Shown here: one piece after another, positions 24,742 through 33,047 of the stretch | Layout: every line of letters starts with the position of its first letter | How positions within the stretch are numbered: the stretch's first letter is position 1 | NCBI RefSeq assembly: GCF_943193155.1 | Contig: NZ_CALPDB010000005.1 | Span: forward strand, 124,001-188,000 | Origin: Veillonella intestinalis | GTDB taxonomy: Bacteria > Bacillota > Negativicutes > Veillonellales > Veillonellaceae | DNA length: 64,000 nucleotides | Reading direction: 5' to 3' | Position numbers and translations under genes: made by a program | Notes under the pieces: model-generated | Told to the model about the DNA's origin: nothing | The model's database searches: none | What the model saw: the letters and a program-made list of their open reading frames with translations, nothing else

Positions 24742-26025
24742 TTACATTTCATTACGACGGATTTTATCATAATTAAATAAAATATTCAGTACCACTGCTG
24801 TTAAAGCACCTACTACGATACCACTTTCTAATAAAATCCGAATCGCCGATGGAAATTGAGCGAATAAATTAGGTGTCACAGTTACACCAAGCCCTAACGT
24901 AATAGAACAAGCAGCAATAAGCATCGTATTTGAATCATTAAAATCAGCTTTTCCTAACATGCGAATCCCTGCAGAACACACCATGCCAAACATGGCAACC
25001 ATGGCGCCCCCTAATACTGGGGTAGGAATAATCGTAGCTAACGCTGCAAATTTAGGCACTAAGCCTAAAATCACCAATAAAATACCACATACTACAATGA
25101 CTATACTATTTCGTACCTTAGATAGTTCTACTAAACCTACATTTTGTGAAAAGGTAGTATAAGGGAAGGAGTTAAAAATACCACCAATAATAGATGCTAA
25201 CCCCTCTGCCCGATATCCATGGGCTAAATCCTTAGGCGTCAATTTCCGCTCACAAATTTCACCAAGTGCTAAAAATACCCCGGTAGACTCTACCATACTT
25301 ACCATCGCTACAATTGTCATGGTAAGAATCGCACTAGCGTGAAACGTTGGCAAGCCAAAGTAAAACGGTTGTGGAATATGAGCCCATGAAGCTTCCATAA
25401 CAGGAGTTAAATCAACAAGGCCTAAGCATAAAGCTAATAAAGTACCAAATACTAACCCTAGTAGCACAGAAATAGCTTGAATATAGCCTTTAAATACACG
25501 ATTTAAAATCAAAATAAAAGCTAGTACCAGAAAGCCTAAGGTTAGATTTAAAACGCTTCCAAAATCAGGGCTCCCCTGACCACCAGCCAAATTATTCATA
25601 GCTACTGGCACTAAAGTTACCCCAATAACGGTTACGATGGAGCCCGTTACTACTGGCGGGAAAAATCTAACTAATTTACCAAACCAATGGGAAATAAGAA
25701 ATACAATAAGTCCAGAGGTAATAATAGCACCATAGATTGCACCCATGCCTAATTCCTTACCAATGGCAATCATAGGAAACACAGCGGTAAAGGTACAACC
25801 TAGTACAACCGGTAAACCAATACCAAAAAATCGGTTGCGCCAAACTTGCAATAATGTTGCAATCCCAGAGGTCAGTAAATCAGCCCCAATCAAATACGCA
25901 ATCTGCATAGTGTCAAGGCCTAAACTACTACCTACAATAATAGGCACTATAACCGCCCCTGCATACATAGCTAATACATGTTGCAAACCTAAGAAAAAAG
26001 TTTGACTTTTTTGTAATTCCATCAT
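24742..26025 (-). CDS. NCS2 family xanthine/uracil permease
   Basis: 427 residues, about 14 membrane segments. NCS2 marks: GLQHVLAMYAGAVIVPII at the N-terminus, GIGLPVVLGCTFTAVFPMI, the family glutamate in SMVESTGVFLALGEI, and NSFPYTTFSQNVGLVELS, which is most like bacterial xanthine permeases (PbuX/PucJK). The first ATG (26025) overlaps the stop of the CGGC gene as ATGA; the second ATG three bases on has the better spacing from GGAGG. It is translationally coupled to the CGGC protein. Veillonella is known to use purines, so purine import is plausible. Confidence 0.88.
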   Translation of the reverse strand: MMELQKSQTFFLGLQHVLAMYAGAVIVPIIVGSSLGLDTMQIAYLIGADLLTSGIATLLQVWRNRFFGIGLPVVLGCTFTAVFPMIAIGKELGMGAIYGAIITSGLIVFLISHWFGKLVRFFPPVVTGSIVTVIGVTLVPVAMNNLAGGQGSPDFGSVLNLTLGFLVLAFILILNRVFKGYIQAISVLLGLVFGTLLALCLGLVDLTPVMEASWAHIPQPFYFGLPTFHASAILTMTIVAMVSMVESTGVFLALGEICERKLTPKDLAHGYRAEGLASIIGGIFNSFPYTTFSQNVGLVELSKVRNSIVIVVCGILLVILGLVPKFAALATIIPTPVLGGAMVAMFGMVCSAGIRMLGKADFNDSNTMLIAACSITLGLGVTVTPNLFAQFPSAIRILLESGIVVGALTAVVLNILFNYDKIRRNEM

Positions 26026-26390
26026 TCAGCCTCCTTAGGTGTACGTGCTTTTAATTCAAGAGCCATTTTACCAGTTCCTTTACCATCAGGACTCCCATGA
26101 GTATAGCCCACTACATCAAAATATTCTGCACATGCCTCTGCAATTGCTTCGTAATCTTCATTCTTACTTTTAGTACAAGTAGAAATATGAACTACATCTA
26201 CCCCTTTTTTCCGTAAGGTAGCTATCTTCTTAGCTAAATCACCACCTGAATGAGTAAAACCAACTAACTCAATTTCCTCATTTTCATAACGAGCAAACGA
26301 ATCTCGTTTTCCCATAAAAGCACCTAAACAACCACCACAGGAGCAGCGTTGCATGGTATCTTCATTAACTAAAATTGCTATTTTTTTCAT
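26022..26390 (-). CDS. CGGC-domain protein
   Basis: 122 residues. It carries the motif RCSCGGCLGAF near residues 15-25 and a second cysteine in HISTCTKSKN, with the closing GYTHGSPDGKGTGK. CGGC-domain proteins are small, probably metal-binding cytoplasmic proteins of unknown function. It is the first gene of a two-gene operon with the NCS2 permease and overlaps it by four bases. The pairing hints at a role in metal-dependent purine use, which is inference only. Confidence 0.8.
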   Translation of the reverse strand: MKKIAILVNEDTMQRCSCGGCLGAFMGKRDSFARYENEEIELVGFTHSGGDLAKKIATLRKKGVDVVHISTCTKSKNEDYEAIAEACAEYFDVVGYTHGSPDGKGTGKMALELKARTPKEAE

Positions 26391-26515
26391 TCTATCTCCT
26401 TAACTTAATTAGACGAGTACTTACTTTATAGCTTACCACAAATATAAAATAATTTAGCACTTATAAACTATATTCCATAATTCATATTTTTCATTAATAA
26501 ATTGCTTTTAAATCA

Positions 26516-26544
26516 TTGATATTATTCAAGAAGAAGCGTACAAT
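26516..26544 (+). promoter_or_regulatory. promoter of the alcohol dehydrogenase gene
   Basis: TTGATA (26516-26521), 17-base spacer, TACAAT (26539-26544), about 40 bases before the start codon. Confidence 0.65.
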
Positions 26545-26590
26545 GAAACTATAATATCGTTCGGATTATAATTATATAAGGAGGTTTACT

Positions 26591-27745
26591 ATGGCTTACA
26601 CAACATTTCGCATTCCTAACACAATTATTCACGGCAATGACGCCCTCTGTCATCTAGCTAAACTTGAAGGTAAGCGCGCTACTATCGTAACTGGTGGCAA
26701 CTCTATGCGCCGTTTCGGTTTCTTAGATGAAACTAAAGCCCAACTTGAAAAGGCAGGCATGGAAGTGCAAATCATTGACGGCGTAGAACCAGATCCCTCC
26801 ATCAAAACCTGTATTGAAGGGGGCGCTAAAATGGCTGAATTTCAGCCAGACTGGATTGTGGCATTAGGTGGCGGCTCCCCTATGGATGCAGCCAAAATTA
26901 TGTGGGTATACTATGAGTATCCAGGGTATGACTTTATGGAACTTGTAAAATTTAATTTCCCTAAATTGCGCACCAAAGCAAAGCTAATTTGTATTCCTTC
27001 CACTAGCGGCACCGCTTCTGAAATCACTGCTTTTAGTGTAATCACTGATACAGAAAATAATATTAAATATCCACTCGTATCACCAGATATGGTCCCTGAT
27101 ATTGCCCTCTTAGATAATCGTATCCCCGCTAAAATGCCACCACTTATTACGGCTCAAACTGGTATGGATGTTATGACTCATGCCGTTGAAGCCTATGTAT
27201 CAAAAGCAGCCGATGACTACACTGACCCATTAGCACTTCATGCGATTCAACTTATTTTTGAATACTTAGAAACAGCTTACAAAGAGCCAGATAATATGGT
27301 CGCTCGTGAAAAAATCCACAACGCTTCCACTATGGCAGGTATGGCCTTTACGAACGCTTCGTTAGGCATTGTACACAGTATGGCACATAAAATTGGTGGT
27401 GAATTCCATCTTACTCACGGCGAAGCGAATGCCATCTTATTGCCATATATTATTCAATACAATAAAAAAGCTACCTCCAAATATGCTAAATTAGAAGGTA
27501 TTTTAGGTATTGATAGCCTAGAAGATGCTATATGGAATCTAAACCAACGGCTTGGTCTAACACGAACTATTAAAGAAGGACAAAATACAGTAATTAGCGA
27601 AGCAGACTTTAATGCAGTGCTTGACCGTATGAGCCCACGGGCTGTCGAAGATGCTTGCACATTAACTAACCCACGTAAACCTACTGTAGAAGATATTAAA
27701 AAGATTTACGAAGCAGCCTATTATGGCAAACCTATCGACTTTTAA
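26591..27745 (+). CDS. iron-containing alcohol dehydrogenase
   Basis: 384 residues, ATG 26591 with AAGGAGG upstream. Nucleotide-binding ALGGGSPMDAAK (about 95-106), SSTSGTAS-type loop (CIPSTSGTASEITAFSVI), and metal-ligand histidines in LGIVHSMAHKIGGEFHLTHG. This is a group III alcohol dehydrogenase, closest in look to the C-terminal domain of AdhE and to butanol dehydrogenases. It is separate from, and not very similar to, the eutG product. It has its own promoter and terminator. Substrate is unknown; ethanol formation is a reasonable guess. Confidence 0.88.
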   Translation: MAYTTFRIPNTIIHGNDALCHLAKLEGKRATIVTGGNSMRRFGFLDETKAQLEKAGMEVQIIDGVEPDPSIKTCIEGGAKMAEFQPDWIVALGGGSPMDAAKIMWVYYEYPGYDFMELVKFNFPKLRTKAKLICIPSTSGTASEITAFSVITDTENNIKYPLVSPDMVPDIALLDNRIPAKMPPLITAQTGMDVMTHAVEAYVSKAADDYTDPLALHAIQLIFEYLETAYKEPDNMVAREKIHNASTMAGMAFTNASLGIVHSMAHKIGGEFHLTHGEANAILLPYIIQYNKKATSKYAKLEGILGIDSLEDAIWNLNQRLGLTRTIKEGQNTVISEADFNAVLDRMSPRAVEDACTLTNPRKPTVEDIKKIYEAAYYGKPIDF

Positions 27746-27808
27746 TAGGTAATACAACAGAGTCTTAACTCATATAAACAAAATGTCTACTCACTTAAAA
27801 AAAATGAT

Positions 27809-27844
27809 AAACGCGGTTTGAGCCCCTCGGTTCAAACCGCGTTT
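27809..27844 (+). terminator. bidirectional terminator after the alcohol dehydrogenase gene
   Basis: 13-bp stem AAACGCGGTTTGA (27809-27821) with its complement (27832-27844), 10-base loop, T-run on the plus strand. It lies between two convergent genes. Confidence 0.9.
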
Positions 27845-27938
27845 TTAATCACTACTTACATATCACTATAGCAAAGTATAAGGAATGGGTAATCCATTAT
27901 AAAATTTTACTCGCACTATAGCTTTGTGCACATCAATA

Positions 27939-28835
27939 TTACTGACCTACTTTTTGTACAATATAATCCATAAATGTCTTCATTGTATCCCATTTAGAAT
28001 TATTATTACGATATACGAAGCAAACCTGTAAATTTAATGGCTTAGCTAGTGCATAAAAACCTTCCGTAATGCCTAACGTATCCAATAAGTGACGAGAAAT
28101 TAACGCCCCCGCATCATTGCGTTGACAATAATCAATCATAGCATATGGATTAGACAAACGAACTAATTGAGGCAAGGATTGACGACCTTCTTCAGAGAAG
28201 TAAGATTTCAATCGATGACTCATAAAATATTTAGGCGGGTACATTACCATTGGATAATCTAATAATTCTTCACAAGTTAATTGCTTGTCTCCTAGAAATT
28301 CACGTCTTGGTGCATAATAAACAACCGAGTCTTCACGAATAGCAATACTTTCATAGCTACTCATATCCTTGTTATTTGGTAAGTAACAAGTTCCAATATC
28401 GATACGGTTTTCACGAAGATCTAGCAACATTTCCTCTTCTTCCATGTCATAAATGGAAATAGAGAAATTTGGATTAGCTTGTTGAAAATATGATACATGA
28501 GCATTCATCCGTACGTCGCCAATGCTACGCAAAATTCCGACATTTAACATAGGTCGTTCCAATTTATTCGCTAAACGGATGCTATGAATAGCTCGTTCTA
28601 GCGTTTCAATGATATGCTCCGCCTCTGGTAAGAACTTTTCACCTTCTGCTGTTAGTCGGCTACCACGAGTGGATCGGGCGATTAACTTAACCCCCACTAA
28701 GCGTTCCAATTTTTTCATCTGCGCACTAAAAGCAGATTGTGTAATGTTAGCAGCTTGAGCCGCTAACGTAAAATTGCCCATTTTGCTATACGTGATAAAA
28801 CTTTGCAACTCTTGCAGAGTAGGTAGTTCATCCAT
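27939..28835 (-). CDS. LysR-family transcriptional regulator
   Basis: 298 residues from ATG 28835 with AAGGAG nine bases upstream; an in-frame ATG at 28844 is too close to the same site. N-terminal winged helix-turn-helix (LQSFITYSKMGNFTLAAQAA, then NITQSAFSAQMKKLERLVG), then a LysR substrate domain from about residue 85. It is convergent with the alcohol dehydrogenase gene, so it is not an obvious divergent regulator; its target is unknown. Confidence 0.92.
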   Translation of the reverse strand: MDELPTLQELQSFITYSKMGNFTLAAQAANITQSAFSAQMKKLERLVGVKLIARSTRGSRLTAEGEKFLPEAEHIIETLERAIHSIRLANKLERPMLNVGILRSIGDVRMNAHVSYFQQANPNFSISIYDMEEEEMLLDLRENRIDIGTCYLPNNKDMSSYESIAIREDSVVYYAPRREFLGDKQLTCEELLDYPMVMYPPKYFMSHRLKSYFSEEGRQSLPQLVRLSNPYAMIDYCQRNDAGALISRHLLDTLGITEGFYALAKPLNLQVCFVYRNNNSKWDTMKTFMDYIVQKVGQ

Positions 28836-28859
28836 TCGTATCATCTCCTTTTTACGCAA

Positions 28860-29416
28860 TACATAATCATACGTTCATAATTAATACTAAAAAATACCCC
28901 CATTAATAATTGAAGGTATCTCTTTTTTCTTTACCTTAGTATACCATGTATTCATTAATTTAGAAAAGAGATAGATACAAAAATTTTACATTTTTATCAC
29001 TTTAATGAATTAAAAGAGGCTTACTACAACTGAATTTATCAACTGTCTATTGTTAAATAACATTTATACTATACTAAAGCAATGAGATTATTTTCCCCTT
29101 TTTAATGTATATAATTAAAACAAACATAACTGTTAAATTTTCTTATAATTTTCTATTTCAAAAACCTGTCAGAAACTCATATATTTTTCACAATATGCAA
29201 AATATTGGCATATAAATTCAACAAAACTCTATTTTCTTCTATAAAGAGCTTTTAAAAAGCCCTTTGCACTATTTGTGTAAATACCTACTATAGAAGAATT
29301 GCAAAAAAGCTAGGAAATAATTGACACTGAACTTGTATTTGTGCTATTATTATCGAGTACCTTTCTGAGTACACTAATTTTATATTTTTTATTTTTAATC
29401 ATGAGGTGATAATCAC
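28860..29416 (+). other. long AT-rich intergenic region upstream of rpsD
   Basis: 557 bases between the LysR gene and rpsD, both of which start away from it. It holds the rpsD promoter at 29321-29350 and, presumably, the LysR promoter. The remainder is AT-rich with short imperfect palindromes (for example around 29245-29268). I see no RNA gene or conserved ORF. Confidence 0.6.
29321..29350 (+). promoter_or_regulatory. promoter of rpsD
   Basis: Consensus TTGACA (29321-29326) and TATTAT (29345-29350) with an 18-base spacer. The transcript would have a leader of about 60 bases in which GAGTAC is repeated (29354-29359 and 29366-29371). Confidence 0.75.
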
Positions 29417-30004
29417 ATGGCAACGAGAAGAGAAGCACGCTTTAAGTTATGTCGTCGCTTCGGTGTGAACGTTTTCGGTCACTCCAAAGCTTTAAAGCGC
29501 GTAAAAAAAGACCAACGTCAGAAAAAAATGTCTGAATATGGCACACAATTATTAGAAAAACAAAAAGTTAAAGCATACTACAACTTGCTAGAACGCCAGT
29601 TCGTACGCTATTATGATAAAGCGAAAAAAATGCAAGGTGTTACCGGCGAAAACATGTTAATCTTGTTAGAATGCCGTCTTGACAATCTTGTATATCGCAT
29701 CGGTTTTGGTAACTCCATCCGTCAATCCCGTCAGATGGTTAACCATGGCCACGTTCTTGTTAACGGTCGTCGCGTAGACATTCCTTCCTACCAGTGCAAA
29801 CCTGGTGATGTAATCGAACTTCGCGAAGCATCCCGTGACAACGAAATGTTCAAATCTAACTTCCAGGAACTTCGTTCTTTCGAACTTCCTTACATTACTA
29901 AAGAATTAGAAGCTTTCAAAGGTACTTTAACTCGCCTTCCTGAACGTGCTGAACTTCCAATCGAAGTTAACGAAACGCTCATCGTCGAATTGTACTCCAA
30001 ATAA
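29417..30004 (+). CDS. rpsD: 30S ribosomal protein S4
   Basis: 195 residues, ATG 29417 with GAGGTGAT upstream. It starts [20 protein letters not shown] and has the S4 domain near residues 88-150 ([37 protein letters not shown]). The N-terminal zinc cysteines of some S4 proteins are absent apart from one in LCRRFG. S4 nucleates 16S rRNA folding and in many bacteria controls its own operon. Here it is monocistronic on the plus strand, away from rpsM-rpsK-rpoA. Confidence 0.97.
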   Translation: MATRREARFKLCRRFGVNVFGHSKALKRVKKDQRQKKMSEYGTQLLEKQKVKAYYNLLERQFVRYYDKAKKMQGVTGENMLILLECRLDNLVYRIGFGNSIRQSRQMVNHGHVLVNGRRVDIPSYQCKPGDVIELREASRDNEMFKSNFQELRSFELPYITKELEAFKGTLTRLPERAELPIEVNETLIVELYSK

Positions 30005-30018
30005 TAGCTTGCTATTTC

Positions 30019-30040
30019 AAGCCTCCCTTTTGGGAGGCTT
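30019..30040 (+). terminator. terminator of rpsD
   Basis: AAGCCTCCC-TTTT-GGGAGGCTT (30019-30040) followed by a T-run, 14 bases after the stop. Confidence 0.95.
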
Positions 30041-30109
30041 TTTTATTATAATGCGATGTAAACCAATTAGAATCATTTAAAATAATTATTTTAAATACTC
30101 ATTTACAAT

Positions 30110-30183
30110 AATCAGCAAGAACAATCAGTAAATCTAATCAGCAAAAGCAATCTGTAAAACTAATCAGCTAAAATACTAAGTAG
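30110..30183. repeat. 26-bp imperfect tandem repeat
   Basis: Units at 30110-30135 and 30136-30161 share AATCAGCAA and a following CAATC-GTAAA, differing at a few bases; a third, degenerate unit starts at 30162 with AATCAGCTAAAA. Non-coding, between rpsD and the convergent DUF362 gene. Confidence 0.75.
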
Positions 30184-30200
30184 AAAATCTACAAAAAAGC

Positions 30201-30241
30201 AACGGCTAGAAGTAAACTAATTAAGTCTACTCCTAGCCGTT
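30201..30241. terminator. probable terminator of the DUF362 gene (bidirectional hairpin)
   Basis: AACGGCTAG (30201-30209) with CTAGCCGTT (30233-30241), 23-base partly paired loop; T5 follows on the plus strand and GCTTTTTTG on the minus strand. Confidence 0.6.
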
Positions 30242-30357
30242 TTTAGATTCTTTTTTATTTACTAAAATCAAATATTTCTACTCATTACAATTTGGTCTTG
30301 CTATTTGCTGAAATTGTTTATTTTTTGTACTCCCTATTTACTGCCATATATTTCAGT

Positions 30358-31461
30358 TTATTTTACTTCCACAATGGAGTAGCTTCGTGTACCTAAGCCT
30401 AATTGCTCAGCTCGTACTAAAGCAGCTTCCCAATCAGTTTCAGGCGCAATAGTATGGAAATGATCCCAACTTTTTTCTTCCTTTTCATCGAGCATACTAC
30501 CTGGCATAGGTGGCTGCGCATTTACTTTATCCACACAAGCTTGATCTAAAGCCACTAAATCATAAGAGGCCATAATCCCTACGTCAGGTACGATTGGCAT
30601 ATCATTCTCACCATGGCAATCACAGTATGGTGATACATCCATAACAAAACTAATGTGGAATCGTGGACGATTGCGCACAATAGCCGCTGTATATTCAGCC
30701 ATTTTTTCACTTAATACAGTATTGGCTTCATCCCACATTGGTGAAATCGCATCTACTGGACATACACCAACACAACGACCACAGCCCACACATTTTTCTT
30801 CAGTAATAAAAGACTTACCATCCGTAACATGAACCGCATCATGCGCACAATATTGTTCACATTTATGACAACCTACACAAATTTCTTGCTGTACAAATGG
30901 TTTGCCCGCACTATGCTGTTCCATTTTACCAGCTCGGGAGCCACCACCCATACCAATGTTTTTAATTACGCCACCAAAGCCAGCTGCTTCATGGCCCTTA
31001 AAATGAGTAAGCGAAATAATAATATCCGCATCCATTAACGCACGCCCAATTTTAGCTTCTTTTACATGCTTTCCATCTGGCACTGGCACCAATACTTCAT
31101 CTAACCCCTTAAGCCCATCTGCAATGACTACATGAGCCCCTGTATTATATGGATTAAAACCATTTTGATACGCCGACTCTAAATGGTCAAGGGCATTTTT
31201 ACGACCGCCTACATATAAAGTATTACAGTCTGTTAAGAATGGCTTGCCACCCCATTCTTTAATTAACTGAACGATTCGTGCTACATATTGAGGGCGAATA
31301 AAGGCTAAATTCCCTGGTTCTCCAAAATGTAATTTAATAGCCACATATTTATTGTTAAAATCAATTTTATCCATCCCTGCACGACGCACTAAGCGCTCTA
31401 ATTTATCTAATAAACTTTCCCCTACTCGAGTCCGTAAGGACGTAAAAAATACCTCTGACAT
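30358..31461 (-). CDS. DUF362 protein with two [4Fe-4S] ferredoxin sites
   Basis: 367 residues. The DUF362 domain occupies about 30-185 (YVAIKLHFGEPGNLAF, ADIIISLTHFKGHEAAGFGG). Two cluster motifs follow: CVGCHKCEQYCAHDAVHV and CVGCGRCVGVCPVDAIS (about 195-245). A C-terminal part has CDCHGEND and closes the DUF362 fold. It is probably a cytoplasmic electron-transfer or ferredoxin-like protein; no partner is evident nearby. Single gene; the start codon lies about a dozen bases after AAAGGAGA. Confidence 0.85.
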   Translation of the reverse strand: MSEVFFTSLRTRVGESLLDKLERLVRRAGMDKIDFNNKYVAIKLHFGEPGNLAFIRPQYVARIVQLIKEWGGKPFLTDCNTLYVGGRKNALDHLESAYQNGFNPYNTGAHVVIADGLKGLDEVLVPVPDGKHVKEAKIGRALMDADIIISLTHFKGHEAAGFGGVIKNIGMGGGSRAGKMEQHSAGKPFVQQEICVGCHKCEQYCAHDAVHVTDGKSFITEEKCVGCGRCVGVCPVDAISPMWDEANTVLSEKMAEYTAAIVRNRPRFHISFVMDVSPYCDCHGENDMPIVPDVGIMASYDLVALDQACVDKVNAQPPMPGSMLDEKEEKSWDHFHTIAPETDWEAALVRAEQLGLGTRSYSIVEVK

Positions 31462-31582
31462 ACCTATGCCATCTCCTTTACTTTTTACAAAGAAATTATA
31501 GCCTCCTCAGGCTCAATTAACTCTATTTATATTATATCAAATATAGCCGTAATTGAGAAAGAATTGATATATACCTTTTTAT

Positions 31583-31657
31583 CAATTTAGCCCATATTCC
31601 TTTTATTTAATTTAGTCCATATTTCTTTTTATTCAATTTAGTCCATACTACTCTATT
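31583..31657. repeat. 25-26-bp imperfect tandem repeat, three units
   Basis: Units at 31583-31607, 31608-31633 and 31634-31657 share AATTTAGTCCATA (the first has CCC for TCC) followed by a T-rich stretch. Period close to that of the 30110-30183 repeat, but the sequence differs. Confidence 0.7.
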
Positions 31658-31729
31658 AAAAAAATAGGCTCCTTTGGATGTCCAGTGATTATATAAACAT
31701 TATATAAATTAGAACCCATAAGAGCCTAT
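31657..31729 (-). terminator. long-loop terminator downstream of queF
   Basis: ATAGGCTC on the minus strand (31729-31722) pairs with GAGCCTAT (31671-31664), followed by a U-run (complement of 31657-31663). The 50-base loop contains further short pairings (GGGTTC, TATATAAT palindrome). Confidence 0.6.
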
Positions 31730-31796
31730 CTTATCTAAATCTTTAATTTTTTAAATTACACAACACCATAAAACGCAACCACTTATCAATACCATA

Positions 31797-32294
31797 CTAG
31801 CGATATGCTACACGTTCTGGCTGCATATCATGGAAATGTAAACGTTCTTTGGCTACCTGTTCCCATTCTGTCCCTGGTTTGCCATAATTAGCATAAGGAT
31901 CAATAGCTAAACCACCACGAGGCGTAAATTTCCCCCACACTTCAATATATTTAGGGCTCATTAAGGCAATTAAGTCCTTCATAATAATATTTACACAATC
32001 TTCGTGAAAATCGCCATGATTGCGGAAACTAAACAAATAAAGCTTTAAGGACTTACTTTCTACTAAACGCTCATCAGGCACATAGGAAATATAAATTGTC
32101 GCAAAATCAGGCTGCCCAGTCATAGGACAAAGACTGGTAAATTCTGGACAATTAAATTTAACAAAGTAATCATTATTAGGATGTTTATTAGGAAATGCTT
32201 CTAGCACATCTGGCGCATAGTCAGTTGGATAGGTTGTACTTTGCCCTAATCCATGTACACCTTGCAATTCTTCACTTGTTCTACCGCTTGCCAT
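31797..32294 (-). CDS. queF: NADPH-dependent preQ0 reductase QueF
   Basis: 165 residues, ATG 32294 with GGAGG nine bases upstream. Short QueF type: active-site cysteine in [15 protein letters not shown] (about residues 52-66), the NADPH motif [16 protein letters not shown], and the catalytic FHEDCVN. It reduces 7-cyano-7-deazaguanine to preQ1 on the way to queuosine. It overlaps queT by 14 bases and shares its riboswitch-controlled transcript. Confidence 0.96.
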   Translation of the reverse strand: MASGRTSEELQGVHGLGQSTTYPTDYAPDVLEAFPNKHPNNDYFVKFNCPEFTSLCPMTGQPDFATIYISYVPDERLVESKSLKLYLFSFRNHGDFHEDCVNIIMKDLIALMSPKYIEVWGKFTPRGGLAIDPYANYGKPGTEWEQVAKERLHFHDMQPERVAYR

Positions 32295-32832
32295 ATGATG
32301 GCACCTCCCTTTGTAAATCTATGTCATCCTCCACCACAACTGGTGTTGTACCCATAATTAAATGGCTAAAACGTTCTAAGCCATTTACAATAAAAAAGCT
32401 CACTACTGCAGAAATCCCTTGCCCCACTAATAAAGAGGATACTAATACTACATAAGGCACGCCTAAAATAGGAGATAGCCATAAAGGAACTACTAAACTT
32501 GGTACCAATGTAATAAATGGAATAACAATCCAATTACCAAGTCCCATCCGCTTCCCTAATACAATACCACTCGTAGTAACTAGACCTACTATACAGCCCC
32601 CAATGGCATCAATCGGACCTAAGCCCCCCATGATTAAATTACTAATCAAATTGCCAAAGCCAAAGGCCAAAATAGAAAATGGAAATAAAGCGGCCAAACC
32701 ATATAGCGCCGTAGCAATACGCACCTGATATTGACCGAACGCAAAGCCTTGCGTGACCATCATAATCACAATATACAAGGCTAAACATAGACCTGAAATA
32801 GTCAGCTTTTTTGTTGTACTTAAAGTATTCAT
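32281..32832 (-). CDS. queT: queuosine precursor transporter QueT
   Basis: 183 residues from ATG 32832 with AAGGAG nine bases upstream; the longer open frame covers the riboswitch. About six membrane segments, QueT/YpdP-like ECF substrate-binding fold: [48 protein letters not shown]. It imports preQ0 or preQ1, probably through the shared ECF energising module, which is encoded at 37110-39611. A preQ1-I riboswitch covers its ribosome site. Confidence 0.92.
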   Translation of the reverse strand: MNTLSTTKKLTISGLCLALYIVIMMVTQGFAFGQYQVRIATALYGLAALFPFSILAFGFGNLISNLIMGGLGPIDAIGGCIVGLVTTSGIVLGKRMGLGNWIVIPFITLVPSLVVPLWLSPILGVPYVVLVSSLLVGQGISAVVSFFIVNGLERFSHLIMGTTPVVVEDDIDLQREVPSYGKR

Positions 32833-32841
32833 TTTTAAAAT

Positions 32842-32885
32842 CTCCTTAGTTTTATTTAAAGACAGGATGGTTACGAACTGTCTCA
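32842..32885 (-). promoter_or_regulatory. preQ1-I riboswitch controlling queT-queF
   Basis: Minus strand: stem GACAG / CTGTC enclosing TTCGTAACCAT, then an A-rich tail ending AAATAAAACTAAGGAG. This fits the preQ1-I pseudoknot: short hairpin with a C-rich loop whose bases pair with the A-rich tail. The tail runs into the queT ribosome site AAGGAG (32847-32842), so ligand binding would block translation. Confidence 0.8.
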
Positions 32886-32896
32886 CTACATACATG

Positions 32897-32928
32897 CTAA
32901 CAGGCGATACCTACGCATCGCCTGTTAG
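32897..32928 (-). other. strong 12-bp hairpin upstream of the preQ1 riboswitch
   Basis: CTAACAGGCGAT (32897-32908) with its perfect complement (32917-32928), 8-base loop. No U-run follows, so it is not a standard terminator. It is part of the queT leader; role unknown. Confidence 0.6.
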
Positions 32929-33047
32929 TGGTGTAACATCTACGACTTATTATATCATAAACTGTTACCGTATGTAATTGATTTTATATAGAAAAAGTTA
33001 AATTTACAAAAACTTGCTCACCTTTTCTATCACCAAATTCAATCTAA

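Larger units (their letters stand above)
31462..31796. other. intergenic region with tandem repeat and terminator
   Basis: 335 bases between queF and the DUF362 gene, both on the minus strand. It holds the terminator-like hairpin of 31657-31729, the three-unit repeat of 31583-31657, and the DUF362 gene's promoter region. No RNA gene or ORF is apparent. Confidence 0.6.

Noticed and set aside
30110-30183. CRISPR array
   Set aside because: Units are directly adjacent with no spacers, only three copies, and no cas genes are near.
31657-31729. Structured riboswitch between queF and the DUF362 gene
   Set aside because: Only the outer 8-bp stem and a U-run are convincing, which fits a terminator; the loop shows no known aptamer consensus.
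32753-32977. Plus-strand 74-residue ORF over the queT leader
   Set aside because: It covers the riboswitch and hairpin on the opposite strand and lacks a ribosome site.
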